Source of the DNA: Alitta virens
Taxonomy: Eukaryota > Annelida > Polychaeta > Phyllodocida > Nereididae
DNA: 64,000 nt
Direction of reading: 5' to 3'
NCBI GenBank assembly: GCA_932294295.1
Contig: OW028580.1
Location: 36,463,336-36,527,335 of the forward strand
This document shows, piece after piece, positions 42,501 through 53,550 of the stretch. How positions within the stretch are numbered: position 1 is the stretch's first letter; the number at the start of each line of letters is the position of its first letter. The position numbers and the translations under genes are program-made. The notes under the pieces are model-generated. The model made no database searches and was not told the DNA's origin. It saw only the letters and a program-made list of their open reading frames with translations.

Positions 42501-45500
42501 TCACCCATGTCAGTTCACACATAACAACTAAAAATACCTGGTTTTTAAACATTTTGGCTGCAGCCAGTTGTACAATTACATATTACAAATGTATTTCAGT
42601 AGAATAGTATGCCTAAAACTTTGAATTGCCATGGTCTCTGCCTGTACTAATTAGCTCATCAGGTGCAGAAATACAGGACGTAAAGCCCTAATACTACATA
42701 CTACACCCACCAACCCAAGTCCCATGCAGCTTTGACTTGTCAGGGTGACCCACCCTTAAAAATTAGAATTTACTTAATTGACCAAGGGTTGAAAAGCCAG
42801 TTGACCCTCCTGACACATTACGTTTTTAAAGATGGACAATGTTTATAATAAATCCATGTTATAATGTTTCCATGATTGAATCTAGTTACCCTAGTACAAA
42901 TAAACAAATATATAGTATATATACTGGGGTCGAATACCTTTTCCACAAACCAAAGACGGTAAAACGTATATTATATGGAAATTGTAAACAGTTGGAAAGG
43001 ATAATATGCCCGTCTTATGATTGGAGCAATAAACCTGGGTCACTTGTGTTCAATGCATCTTGGTTAAAAAAAAAAAGGTTTATTAAAAAAAACTAACAGT
43101 TACATGAGCAAAAAGACCATTCATGAAATAAGTGTCTCTCGGTCTGATTGGTAATATGCACTGAGCTATGACACTTATATTACATTCATTCACTTTCAAA
43201 GCAAAAAAGTTTTTATTACATCTTAGTTTCATAAAAAAAATAAGGAAAAAGTGCAGTATAGCGAACCCGGTTTTAGACAATATTTAGCTAGCCTCCTTGT
43301 CAAGCATATGACGTAAAAAGCTTGAATTCAATGAATGACGTCACAAATGACGGCGGATTTCATGTTCACGGCAAGAGCGATGTTTATTTTTCTTTTTTCT
43401 TCTGTACGACTCAAATGTTATTCTTGTTGGACAAGACCTTACTTCAAAATTTGGTTAGTGTCGCTCAAAATAATGATATATATTATATTCTTTGGACGCC
43501 AAATATGGTCATAAATTTGGGTGCGCTATACTGCACTAAACCCAAAAATAAATAAATGCAATATACACAAAATAAATACCACATTCTTGATTTTTTTATT
43601 TGCTCATTATTACCGAAAAAGTGAAGTTGTGACAGTTTTTATAATAAGACCCAATGGTTATGTGGTATATTTTTATATTCCCCACGAGTGGACAGATTGG
43701 CCAGGATTCACGAATGGCGTTAGCCACGAGTGAATTCTGAAGCCAATCTGTCCACAAGTGATGGAATATAAAAATATACCACATATCCACTTGGGTCTTA
43801 TTTATACCCCACAATTTTCACTTTTAGTTGAGCTGCCTGGCTATGCATTCATGTAGTATAGCGTCGGCCTCCTGATGAAACCTGCTATCTCCAATTTTGC
43901 CCAAAATGAGATATTTGTTTGTAGCCCTTAGTTTTGAATACGCCCATGTTCTCATTAAAAAATATCACATGATTTCTATTATTAATGAGGGCCAAAAGCA
44001 GGTTTAAAATTCTGCTATGTCCAAACTGCTCAAAGCTATCCTAATAAAACCTGCTATATCCCTACAGCTGTTATTGTGATTCCAGTCTCAGAGTATCTTG
44101 TCCTGATAAAACCTGCTATGTCCAAATTCACAGCTCTTATTGGTTGGAATCATGACATCATGATAATTTTTCTTAAGCTCACAATCAATGTTTGTGCCAG
44201 TGGTGCCTGAAACTGGTAAGTTGTTTATTTTTATTTTTCATACCTATTGTTCAAATCTTGGTAAATAGGACGATTGCCACTAAGTGTCTAAAAAGACGAA
44301 CAGTGACGTCACATTGGGACAATCAGGGCCGGAGGTAGGCCGGAGGTGGGTGTAGGGGGGGGGGGATGACATTGTGTGAATGCGTTTGTGCAGAAAAGTT
44401 TTCACAAAGGAATTAAGAAGTCATGAATTATGAAGTACAGTATAACTTGGCTATAAACACTCAAACACATAATGGTCTTTTGTACACATTATTTCGAATG
44501 TTTCTCTAAAAAACACAACACAGTTACATAACAATACAATAGTAACTGTTCCAAAATTCAATCACAATTCAATCAAAATATAAATAAAATGTACCTTTGT
44601 GAAACTGCTCAGCTTTTTACTTATTTCATTAATAGGTAATAATGAAGAAGTTCAGCCGTGGCTGGCAAATTCTTCAAAGAAGTGTGAAAACAAAGCCGAG
44701 AGAAGAGGTCTCTAATGAACAACCAAGAGGTGTGAAAACAAAGCCAAGAGAAGAGGTCTCCAAGGAACAACCAAAAGATGTGAAAACAAAGCCGAGAGAA
44801 GAAGTCTCTAATGAACAACCAAGAGGTGTGAATACGAAGTCAAGAGAAGAGGTCTCTAATAAACAACCAAGAGGTGTGAAAACAAACCCAAGAGAAGAGG
44901 TCTCAAAGGAACAACCGAAAGATGGGAAAACAAAGCCGAGAGAAGAGGTATATAATGAACAACCGAAAGGCGTGAAAACAAAGCCGAGAGAAGAGGTCTC
45001 CAAGGAACAACTGAGAGGTCAATGCCTTATATACAAAGTTTTGCTGAGACCTTTATTTATATCAAAATTATAATAACATTATGATCATAATATAAATAAG
45101 AAATAATCAACAGATGATAGAATCCATTATGTGCATGCCGTAAGTAATATTTTCAATTATTATTTTTTCAGAGTCCTCAACTCAGGAAAGTGTAACTGCA
45201 GCAGAATTATTTGAAAGCATGTTCACTCAGGATTTCTCTGAGGATGAAATGGAGCCTGACCTTGAGCCCCCTTTGAGTACTTCACTTGCGGAGGAACTTC
45301 TTGAAGCCATGGGACTACAGATAGAAGTTGAACAGATGCAAACTAAGGAAACAGAGATTGAAATTAAAGAAATAGAGATTGAAAGTGAGGAAATACAGAT
45401 TGAAAGTGAGGAAATACAGATTGAAACTGAGGAAATACAGATTGAAACTGAGGGAGTCCAGATTGAAAAGAAGGGAGTGCAGACTGACACTGAGAAAACT

Positions 45501-48500
45501 GATGTAGTTGAGGATGATGATCACCAGTTGGACCCAGACTACCTGCCATCTGACCATGAGTCCACTATCATTGACACAGAAGACACAGAAGACACAGAGG
45601 AACCTCAGGTACTGCAAAGTGTCAAGAACATCCATACTGATGATAGTGCCATTGAAGAACAACCAAGAAAGAGAGCCAAGAAAGCCCAACCCGAAAAATG
45701 GAAGCAAAATTTGAACAAACAAAAGCGTGAAAAGGGAGATGTATATGAAGGCTCCAAAATTACTAGTGGTGCCAGAAATAAAGTAAGAAAGCCTGCCAAA
45801 AAGTTGAAAAATCGTTGTGCCTGCAAGGAATCGTCTAACCAAAAGTGCGGAATGTTCACTGAAGAGGACAGACAAGAAATTTTCAATTTAGTGTGGAAAA
45901 AGATGAGTTGGGGAGAGCAGAAAATCTGTGTGCAAGGGCTAGTAGATGTTGCACCCACCCAAAGGAAACGAACTGACGCCTTAAATTCAAAGAAGAGCAA
46001 TACACTGAAATATTATCTGAAACAAGATGGAGAGTGTATGCAAGTCTGCAGGAAAATGTTCTTATCCACCACTGGGTTAGGAAGGTGGTCAGTTCACAAG
46101 TGGGCAGTACAGTCAAAGTCGCTAGATCAACCAGGCAGGGTAAGATCACAATATTACAAAAGAGCAGAGGCTGGCAGGGAGTTCATTAGATCAGAATTTC
46201 TAGGTAAACTGGCAAAGATGCCTTCTCACTCTTGTAGAGCCTCGACTGCCAAAGAGTACTTGGAACCAATCATATCATCAAAGGCCGAATTGTACAAACT
46301 GTACAGACAAAAGTGTTCCGAGCTTAACAAATCTCCTCTGTCCCAGCAAATACTTGATAATGAATTTGAAAACATGAACCTAGCTCTGTTTCAGCCTAAA
46401 AAGGATCAGTGTGATCTATGCGTTGGCTATGAAGTTGGTCAAATTTCAGAGGTGGACTGGACAAACCACAGACAGAAGAAAGATGAAGCGAGACAGGAAA
46501 AAGTTAGAGACAAAGACCTAGCCACACAGTGCCTGAAGCCTGAATACGATGGTAAGAAAATCCTAGTTGCATGCATGGACATGCAGGCAGTGCTACTAGC
46601 TCCTTCACTACCCCACTGTACTACAAGCAAAAATTAGCTGTACACAATTTTACCATTTTCAACTTGGCAACACATGAAGTTGTGTGCTATGTGTGGCATG
46701 AAGGTGAGGGAGGCCTCACATCCAGTGAGTTTTCTACGTGCATCACTGATTTTCTTTCAGAAAATTTGGATTATGATGAGTTCATCTTGTACTCAGATGG
46801 TTGTGGGTACCAAAACCGAAATGTGGTTTTGTCCAATTCCCTCTTGCGATTTTCTGCTATTCACAACAAAGTAATAATGCAGAAAATACTGGAGAAGGGT
46901 CACACCCAAATAGAGGTGGACTCGGCCCATGCCAAAATCGAAACAAAACTTCGCCCTAAGCACATCCCTGTCTATGTCCCAGCAACTTACATTGACATCA
47001 TTAAAAGCGCTCGTATCCACCCCCAGCCTTTCAAAGTGAAATACCTGGAACACAGCTTTTTCAAAGATTTCTTGAATGTGGGCCCATTTAAGTCTATCCA
47101 GCCAGGGAGCAAGGTGGGAGACCCAACTGTTTCAAACATTAGGGCACTGAAGTATACACCTGATAAGAAACTCCAATACAAGTTGTCTCACTCAGAGGCT
47201 GAGCACTGGAGTGTCTTGCCAGCACCTCGTCGTCAAAGGGCAGCAGGGACCCCAGCCCCAGGACCTGTTCCACTGTACTCAGAATCAAGGAAAATTTCTC
47301 CAGCAAAATGGCAAAATCTACAGGAGTTGAAGTCTGTAATTCCAGTTGATTTCCACAGCTTTTATGACAATCTTCGCAAGGAAACTGAGAATTAAATCTG
47401 TTTCTTCTCAGCTGTTTCTCCCTTTAAAAGGTTTTGATACATAATTGTAGACTCATGCCTTCACAAAGTAATTCATGATCAAATGGTTGTTGCACTAAAT
47501 CAGATTATACCAATATAAGAAATCGAAATATTCTTCAGTTTTGTTGAATACAGTATTTTATGGTGTTTGAACAATATCAGTATCTAGAGTGTTTTTAAAT
47601 CTTTTTAATGTAATTTTCAAACTGAAAAGATAATTTCTAATTTGGCTTGTGGTCAGGTTAGTTAATCAGTTGACAAATAAAAGTCATTTTATGCTAATTT
47701 TATGTGTCTTTGTTTGAAGTTCTAGTGCCTGCACGAAACGTGTGATTTCCCCCTTTACTTTCAACCAACATAATCAGAAAGCACTCAAGGCATGCAAACC
47801 TCTGGAGATGTTCACAATAACTCAAAATGATTTTTGTAATTATCTTAATTTCATAATTTTACTATTATAATTACTATTATAACAAACATGACCAGCTATG
47901 GAAACCTGCTATCTCCAGAAATTGGGGGCTGAAAAACTGCTATGTCCCGTAGAATTGTGAGACTGGCCAGTTGATCCTAGAAGTGACCAGAATCGACTTA
48001 ATCTTTCTAATTTTGATAAATAATGGCACTAGCCACTTTAAAGAAGGCATTGTTACAAAACAAATACGTTTTTTGCTTCTCCTGAAAAATGCAAATTTGG
48101 AGATGGCAGGTTTCATCAGGAGGCCGACGAATTAGAAAAAATTCATGAATATCAATTTTTGCGATTGACCAATCAGAGCATTGCATAACTGTCAACAACG
48201 TCATCACCTCAAAACTTTCTGGGACATTTTGAGGTTAATAAAAAAATTTACGAATGATATTTACAAACCAGTTGTTAAATATTTCTTGTCAGAATTGTTT
48301 TTTATACTAGATTTGGACAGAAAATGTTTTATTGTTCCGTATTATTCGATTGTATTACCGAAGCGATGACGCTCCTGTGACGTTGCCCATAGCAACACAG
48401 CCACACAATGGCTTGCATCTGTGGACTGAACAGACCATTGACTTTCGGTTACGTTTTTTGGTCCTAGAATCGTTAATTCTTATCCGATTTCAAAAATTCT

Positions 48501-49919
48501 AACCTTTTTAGAGAGCTGACAATTTTATCTTTTGAATAGTGGTAAAATTGTGACTCCGAATATTGTTTTAAAGCGGCGGCGTTAGTTTAAACGGCGAAGC
48601 GCTTAGCTGCAAAAAGTGATTTTTTGTCAATGGCCTGCCATACATAGAAGTATGTGGTATACATTTCCCATCCTTGTAAGGTAAGCCATGTAGTATACAC
48701 ATGTATACCACATAGGCTATACCACATGGCTTTTCTATGTGGTATACAACTGATTGTGGGGTATATAACAATGTAAAAATGTGGTTAAGAATTGGAAATT
48801 ATATTTACTTCAAGTTAAAATAGTTCATGTGTACATTGGCAAAATTAAAAAAAAGAAAATCGGACGTTTCGGACATATTTCGGACGCTTCGGGAATCGGG
48901 CGTTTCGGACCATTTTCGGACGTTACGGACTCGGACGTTTCGGTTTTCGGACGTTTTGACTTGTATTCATTGAGTCACCCCACTATTTTATTAATTATAT
49001 ATATATCTATTTATAAAAGGTTGTTGCTGCTAGCGCTGCAGCCCTCTTGCTCATGCGTGCCCCTTAACAATCTTTAAACCTCATTAACAGGGTTTTAATT
49101 GGCTTTTATAAATCATGTGCACTTAAACTACTTAATGGATGCTTTTACGTCAGTGTGAAATTAATGTTCAGCTATAACAATTTGGCATTTCACACTCACC
49201 AATAGATTGTTCTGACTGACTGAAGTGACCCCCCTTTTGGTTTTGTTACGATCCGTCACGTTTCGCAAAGTACAGTAAGCCATAAAAATGATATTGAAAT
49301 GATATTGAAAAAAGAGTTGAATAAAGTTATTTTTTTTATCTAAGATATCTCTAATCTGCCCCCCCCCCCCTCCCCACCTAAAGCAAGTTTAATAATTTGG
49401 AATTAAAAAAAAAAAAACGATTGTTGATGAATATTAGATAATTCTTTATCTTTCTACCCTTTAATGAAATTTTCTCTACCTCAAAATGTAACGGCAGCTG
49501 TGAAATCATTCCATATTCATGCTCCCTGTTATTTGCCATTTTTTTGCCGTGTATATATAGTGTTCAGTGCATATTGACTGTACATCAAAGTATTATACAA
49601 TAAAAGTTATAAGAATTACCTTGTACATCACCGAATATAACCTTGGCCCCATTTGTGACTGCAAACAAAGAAATTAATTCAATCACTCTCTGAACATGAG
49701 TTCATATATACAAAACATCATGTATGCTACATTAGATGTATGATTAGATATTACCACAAAATCGCATCAAAATGCACCTGCAGTTATTGGTATACATTAA
49801 ATGCAGCTGGTGCAGAATAAATACTCACCAAATACTCTAACACACCCTTCTCCAATACCACTGCATCCCCCAGTAACTATGGTAACCTTATTGTCAAAAC
49901 GAGGCTGTGGGCTAGCCAT
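33502..49919 (-). CDS. HSD17B14: Short-chain dehydrogenase/reductase, HSD17B14-like (partial, eight exons)
   Basis: NAD(P)-dependent oxidoreductase of the SDR family. Coding exons in order: 49919-49829, 49658-49620, 36482-36385, 35881-35815, 35416-35325, 34632-34528, 33816-33749, 33598-33502. All junctions are GT-AG and the phases fit throughout. Exon 1 has the Rossmann motif TGGCSGIG (TGxxxGIG), exon 4 has NNAG, and exon 6 has the active-site Ser (NNASLV) and YCATK (catalytic Tyr and Lys). Exon 7 has ALAVDEAKHGVRVN and exon 8 SPGNIFTPLWE. This order and wording match vertebrate HSD17B14 best. The C-terminal part (about 50 residues, usually ending GG.E) is not in view. Exon 8 ends at a proper donor, so the rest should lie left of the Polinton or beyond the window. 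Substrate cannot be told from sequence. Confidence 0.87.
33833..34431 (+). repeat. Long GAA/AAG-rich polypurine tract in an intron
   Basis: About 600 bp almost entirely of A and G on the plus strand (AGAAGAAG-type), inside the intron between exons 6 and 7 of the dehydrogenase gene. On the gene's strand it is an extreme polypyrimidine tract running up to the exon 7 acceptor. Long open frames over it (poly-Phe/Ser/Leu) are artefacts. Confidence 0.9.
36181..36378 (+). repeat. 43-bp tandem repeat next to a splice donor
   Basis: About five copies of a unit containing CCTTTATTCCGAATGGAACC with TTTTGAATAAAGATAAACAA between. The array ends within about 10 bp of the exon 3 donor of the dehydrogenase gene (36385), so the repeat fills the very start of intron 3. 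Confidence 0.88.
39985..41360 (+). pseudogene. Gypsy integrase remnant, stops plus nested SINE
   Basis: Reads as Ty3/gypsy integrase on the plus strand. Core segments around 40010-40160 carry stop codons, then TNFESKLFQEMCRLLG, TTAYHSQNDGLVERFNRTPQ (catalytic Glu region, near 40240) and AYRATPQKSTAISPNRLMLG. In-frame stops fall near 40317 and 40457. After the SINE the C-terminal part is open (40746-41360), with FQVGDLVLLFYPP, LGPYKVTRRMGEVNYEI and a Pro/Glu-rich tail. A second, out-of-place fragment resembling the post-core region (KYVEWIRSVMEQSFE) lies near 39920, so the copy is rearranged as well as decayed. Confidence 0.8.
40553..40744 (-). mobile_element. tRNA-derived SINE, full length, in the gypsy remnant
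   Basis: A perfect 12-bp duplication AATGGGCAGCCC flanks it (40541-40552 and 40745-40756). On the minus strand it starts with a tRNA-like head (A-box TAGGTCAGAGGTAGCG; B-box GGTTCGATTCC; TCC where a tRNA-Gly anticodon would be). It has a body of about 110 bp and ends in a (CCCA)n tail. Confidence 0.9.
42627..42712 (+). mobile_element. Truncated SINE, body and tail only
   Basis: Shares CCATGGTCTCTGCCTGTACT and ATACAGGACGTAAAGCCCTA with the SINE copies at 40553 and 53364, but the tRNA head is missing. Confidence 0.7.
43617..43826. mobile_element. Foldback (hairpin) MITE
   Basis: Two arms of about 85 bp (43617-43701 and 43740-43826) are inverted copies, with AATAAGACCCAA against TTGGGTCTTATT and GGACAGATTGGC against GCCAATCTGTCC. 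A 38-bp loop separates them. No coding capacity. Confidence 0.8.
43862..48129 (+). mobile_element. DNA transposon with TIRs, subterminal repeats and a transposase gene
   Basis: TIRs of 39 bp at 43862-43900 and 48091-48129, starting CGTCGGCCTCCTGATGAAAC, with few mismatches. The motif AAACCTGCTATNTCC is repeated inside the left end (about 43879, 44047, 44110) and the right end (about 47903, 47936), as expected for transposase-binding sites. The transposase lies between them. I could not fix a target duplication. It sits in intron 2 of the dehydrogenase gene. The superfamily is not assigned. Confidence 0.8.
44642..47395 (+). pseudogene. DDE-type transposase-like gene, two exons, one frameshift
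   Basis: Exon 1 (44642-45017) encodes seven 16-residue repeats (VKTKPREEVSNEQPRG type). The donor G|GTCAAT and the acceptor TTTTTTCAG at 45171 join in phase to exon 2. Exon 2 has an acidic repeat (about 45352-45490, IQIESEE units), a basic region, a cysteine cluster (CACKESSNQKC), then QPKKDQCDLCVGYEVG, and a core with CMDMQAVLL and YSDGCGYQNRNVVLSN. The Asp residues in the last two are likely catalytic. GHTQIEVDSAHAKIE would supply a further acidic residue. The family is widespread in invertebrates as 'uncharacterised' proteins. The frame changes at a four-C run near 46610, with the second part (to 47395) in another frame. Apart from that it is well preserved. Confidence 0.75.
48130..49619. 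other. Rest of intron 2 of the dehydrogenase gene
   Basis: No gene. A small palindrome-rich patch lies at 48640-48770 (ATGTGGTATAC and its mirror several times), similar in wording to the foldback MITE at 43617. A cluster of CGGACGTTTCGG-type units lies at about 48862-48957. Confidence 0.45.
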
Positions 49920-52788
49920 TGTTTATATGTAGAATGAACACACGCTGAACCGTTAACGCACAGTCATGTGAATGAAGTGTCACGTGACCCACTTTAAATT
50001 TCACACCAGTTCAGTTTGTAAACAGCGGGGAGGCTCTTGCATAATATTCAATTAAAGTCATAGTAATCTTATTCAATTTCATTTGTGATGTAAAGTAGGG
50101 CTACTTACGTCATTATTATTTGATCCATAATATTGCTAATTGAAAAAAAACAAAAAAAAAACATAGGCTGCGCTGCAGCAAAACCCTCAGCGAAGCACAC
50201 AGGCATCATTAAAATTATGTAACAAGTGTCAGAAATCTTAATTTGTAATTTTTTTGTATCAGAATCTCAATCCATAACATATCCTATAATTAGAAGAACT
50301 CATACATATAATAATACTTATAATATTGGTTTTAAAAAAGATTTTCTGAGTTTTGTGTAAATCAGCCGTAACGTCACTGTTGTTTGTGTACATTGAGCCT
50401 GTGGCCTAATCACCCGATGTGTATTCGTGGTTACAAAATGCTTGTAAACATAAATATTATCAGCAATGCTACACAGTACGACTTTTAGCATGGTACACCA
50501 GGTAGACCCAATTGATATTTAATAACTCATATGGAATGAAGTGTCATTTTTTGCCAAGGGGACTCATATCACTAAATTCCCGTGCTATAATAATCCCCGG
50601 ATGTTGACATCGTCACGCACGTTGGAGTTGGTGGCAAATACAAAGGTGAGCACAAACTTAAGTACTGTGTTTGCCATTAGTTTTCAGCAAATATACACAT
50701 GTGTGACATGTCAATCGCTACAGCACAACAGGCGATCTTTTGAGAGTAATAATGAGGCTGTTTTGAAGTCATAATACGATCTTATGTCGATTTCTGTTTG
50801 TAGGTCAAGCCTTGCTGCTGATCCTCAGTCTGTTTACTACTGACTTTGGAGGTCGCTGTAGGCTATAATTTTACACCTGAAATTCTGAAAGTAGGTTTCA
50901 TAGTCAATTACGACGTGTAGATTTTAAATAAGCAATCGGTTTTTGCGTACGAAAAAGTCATGTCGAGTTAGGGACGATTGTTTGAGGCTAAAAACAGAGT
51001 CGCGCTACTGACAAATTTATTTTGTTTCAACACTTTTGACTGGCTGAAAAGATTCACAACTTCAGCGTTATTGCACTAAACTAGATTTTGAATGCAATAT
51101 GTGTCATATTATGTGTTAAATTAAAGCCAGAATTGTGTAGAAAAATATTCTTATATTTTAAAAATAAGAACCACCTGTGTTAAAGATGCTCGGTTGGATG
51201 TCTGCAGCTTTTTAGTAAACTGCCAATTTTGCTTGTTTTTGTAAAACGAATGTTAGCCTAGGTTACACATGGCCATTATTTATATATTATTAATAGTAAA
51301 ATAACTATTAGCTAGCCATAATTATATATCCATACCATAGTTATATATTAATAACCTTGTAATTAATTACAGTGTATAGTTTTAAACGCAATCAGCCATA
51401 AGAAACATAAAAGCATTTGACTTTCTATTTATGTTATTTTGTACACTAGCTAGCCATAATTATATATCCATACAATAGTCATATATTAAATTATTAATAA
51501 TCTTGTAATTAATTACAGTGTATAGCATAAAAGCACTTTGCCATAATTATATATCCATACCATAGTCATATATTAATAACCTTGTAATTAATTACAGTGT
51601 ATAGCTTTAAATGCAATCAGCCATAAGAAACATAAAAGCAATTGACGCATCCAATTTGGGTGATAACATGGTTTCACTTAAGAAAGGGTAAGAGCAGTGA
51701 TGGCCAGTTTGACAGTTATCATTTCCCAAAACTTTGAGTTAACTTAAGTCAGTTTATATATATGACCACCTGTCAGATGCAGACATAATGATAAGATGCT
51801 AAGGATTGGAATCAGTACCATAATAAATATCACCATATGGGTAAATTATTACTAATGTGTAAACGGTGTTAACACCATCTTGGGCAAGGCAACATTCATT
51901 CCAGGCAATTCCTTGATGGCCACCAGGGTCAAGTTACGTTCGCAGCCTCCAGGGACTGCCAGCTGGGCTAATCCAGTTGTCCCAGGTATATAAGGACCTC
52001 CCCCATGCTACTGGTCATTTGCTTCTTTCTAATACCTCCCACCGTCCCCTTAAAATTCAAATTTTCCTTTCTTAAAAATTCTCAAAATGTCACATATAAC
52101 CTTGTTTAATCTTGCTATATGTATTACCCATTATTATTAATGTGTCCCCATCAAAGGTGTCCACAAACATTACTTGTATTAATGTGTCCCCACTAAGGGT
52201 GTCCACAAACACAAGCATGTAACCATTCCTTTATGCCAATCAATAAATGTGGCAAAATTTATCCACTAACCATATCATGTGTTCTTGTTGTTCTTATGTG
52301 TCAAGGTCTTTTACTTGCCTCAGCAGAGACACTTATCAGTCGGCACAACAGCTTAAATTTAACCACAATGATTGTATGGGCTTCGTAAAATATTTGTGTA
52401 AGAAAACATTATAGATATATGGAAATAATAAATAAAGGTGATTCTATGTATAAGAAAAAAATAGACACTTTTGCCAATATGTGTATTCATAGTTTGATAA
52501 AATTAACTGAGGGTATGCTGCTCCATCAAATGATTTTAAATTTCCCTCATTAAATAAAACATCGCAGAAATATGTCTATCAGACTGTCACAACACGGATA
52601 ATCCCACCCAGAACAGATTATATCAATTTATATGCTTTCCAAAACAATGTTATCCACCTGACGAACAGGGACATGAACATATCTGTTCATCTGAATTACC
52701 ATTATAACCTGACCATATGTTTATAAACTAATTTTATCTATCTCTAATTTTAAAAAACCTTTACCTATTTCAGTGTATATAACACACC
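49920..52788. other. Upstream region of the dehydrogenase gene; repeats, no gene
   Basis: It should contain the promoter of the minus-strand dehydrogenase (just right of 49919), but no clear TATA box is seen. Tandem units of roughly 110 bp lie at 51294-51650 (sharing CCATAATTATATATCCATAC and AACCTTGTAATTAATTACAG). A likely solo LTR follows. Confidence 0.5.
51867..52350 (+). repeat. Probable solo LTR
   Basis: Begins TGTTAACACC and ends GGCACAACA. It has a TATATAAGGACC promoter near 51989 and an AATAAA near 52242, the layout of a short gypsy LTR. No flanking duplication could be matched, so the ends are uncertain. Confidence 0.4.
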
Positions 52789-52945
52789 ATGGGGATCTCA
52801 CTAGAACAGTGGAGAATGGCTATAGGATTTTATGATTCTTGTGCATCATGTTCGAAGCTGCCTTTTGATGTTACAGACAAACTGCAATTTTTCTTTTTAA
52901 ATCTTTGATTCATTCAATGGTTGTCAAGACGGCATTTGCGACTGA

Positions 52946-52999
52946 CGTCTTTGTGTATTGTTATTGCAAATAGCTGGTGTTGAACAAAATCCTGGTCCT
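52946..52999 (+). other. 2A ribosome-skipping peptide
   Basis: The frame here reads RLCVLLLQIAGVEQNPGP, a leucine-rich helix followed by the 2A signature (G/D-V-E-x-N-P-G-P). It has a stop just before it in this frame and lies in a different frame from the ATG at 52789, so it is a fossil. Confidence 0.75.
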
Positions 53000-53363
53000 G
53001 CTAATCACCAATCAGCAAGATTCTACTTTCCTTAACATAATCCAAGAAATATGTGTTTCTACAGTTGTTTTTTCCAAGTACTGCACTCACTGCTTAAAGG
53101 ATCTGATTTGCAAATTGCATTCCCTTCTCAGGAAATGCTATGGTTAATGCAGTTACTAAGTACTGAAAATCAAAATGACTTTGCACAAGCTATTGACTGT
53201 CTATATGCTGTATGGTCCAACCTTTCACCTCAGTTTTCTTTAGGCATGCAAGTTGACTTTGACTTTGACTTTGACTTTGACTTTGACTTTCACTTCGTTG
53301 TATTATGCAGACATCTGAGAGAACATTTGTCATTATTTGAACAATTTTTCTTCAAAATAAAAA

Positions 53364-53550
53364 GTGGGTGGCCTAGCTCAGTGGTAGCGTGCTGGGCTTC
53401 CAACCACTGGGTCCAGGGTTCAATTCCCGGTCGAGCCTATGTTGGATGGCTGTTTCATCCTTCGTCTCATTGCCATGGTCCCTACCTGTCCTAATTAGCC
53501 CATCAGGAGCAGAAATACAAGACGTAAAGCCCTAATCCACCCACCCACCA
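53364..53550 (+). mobile_element. tRNA-derived SINE, full length
   Basis: Plus-strand copy of the family: A-box TGGCCTAGCTCAGTGGTAGC, B-box GGTTCAATTCC, body, and (CCCA)n tail. It is flanked by CTTCAAAATAAAA (53350-53362) and CTTCAAAATGAAA (53553-53565), a 13-bp duplication with one mismatch. It interrupts the Helitron-like remnant. Confidence 0.9.
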
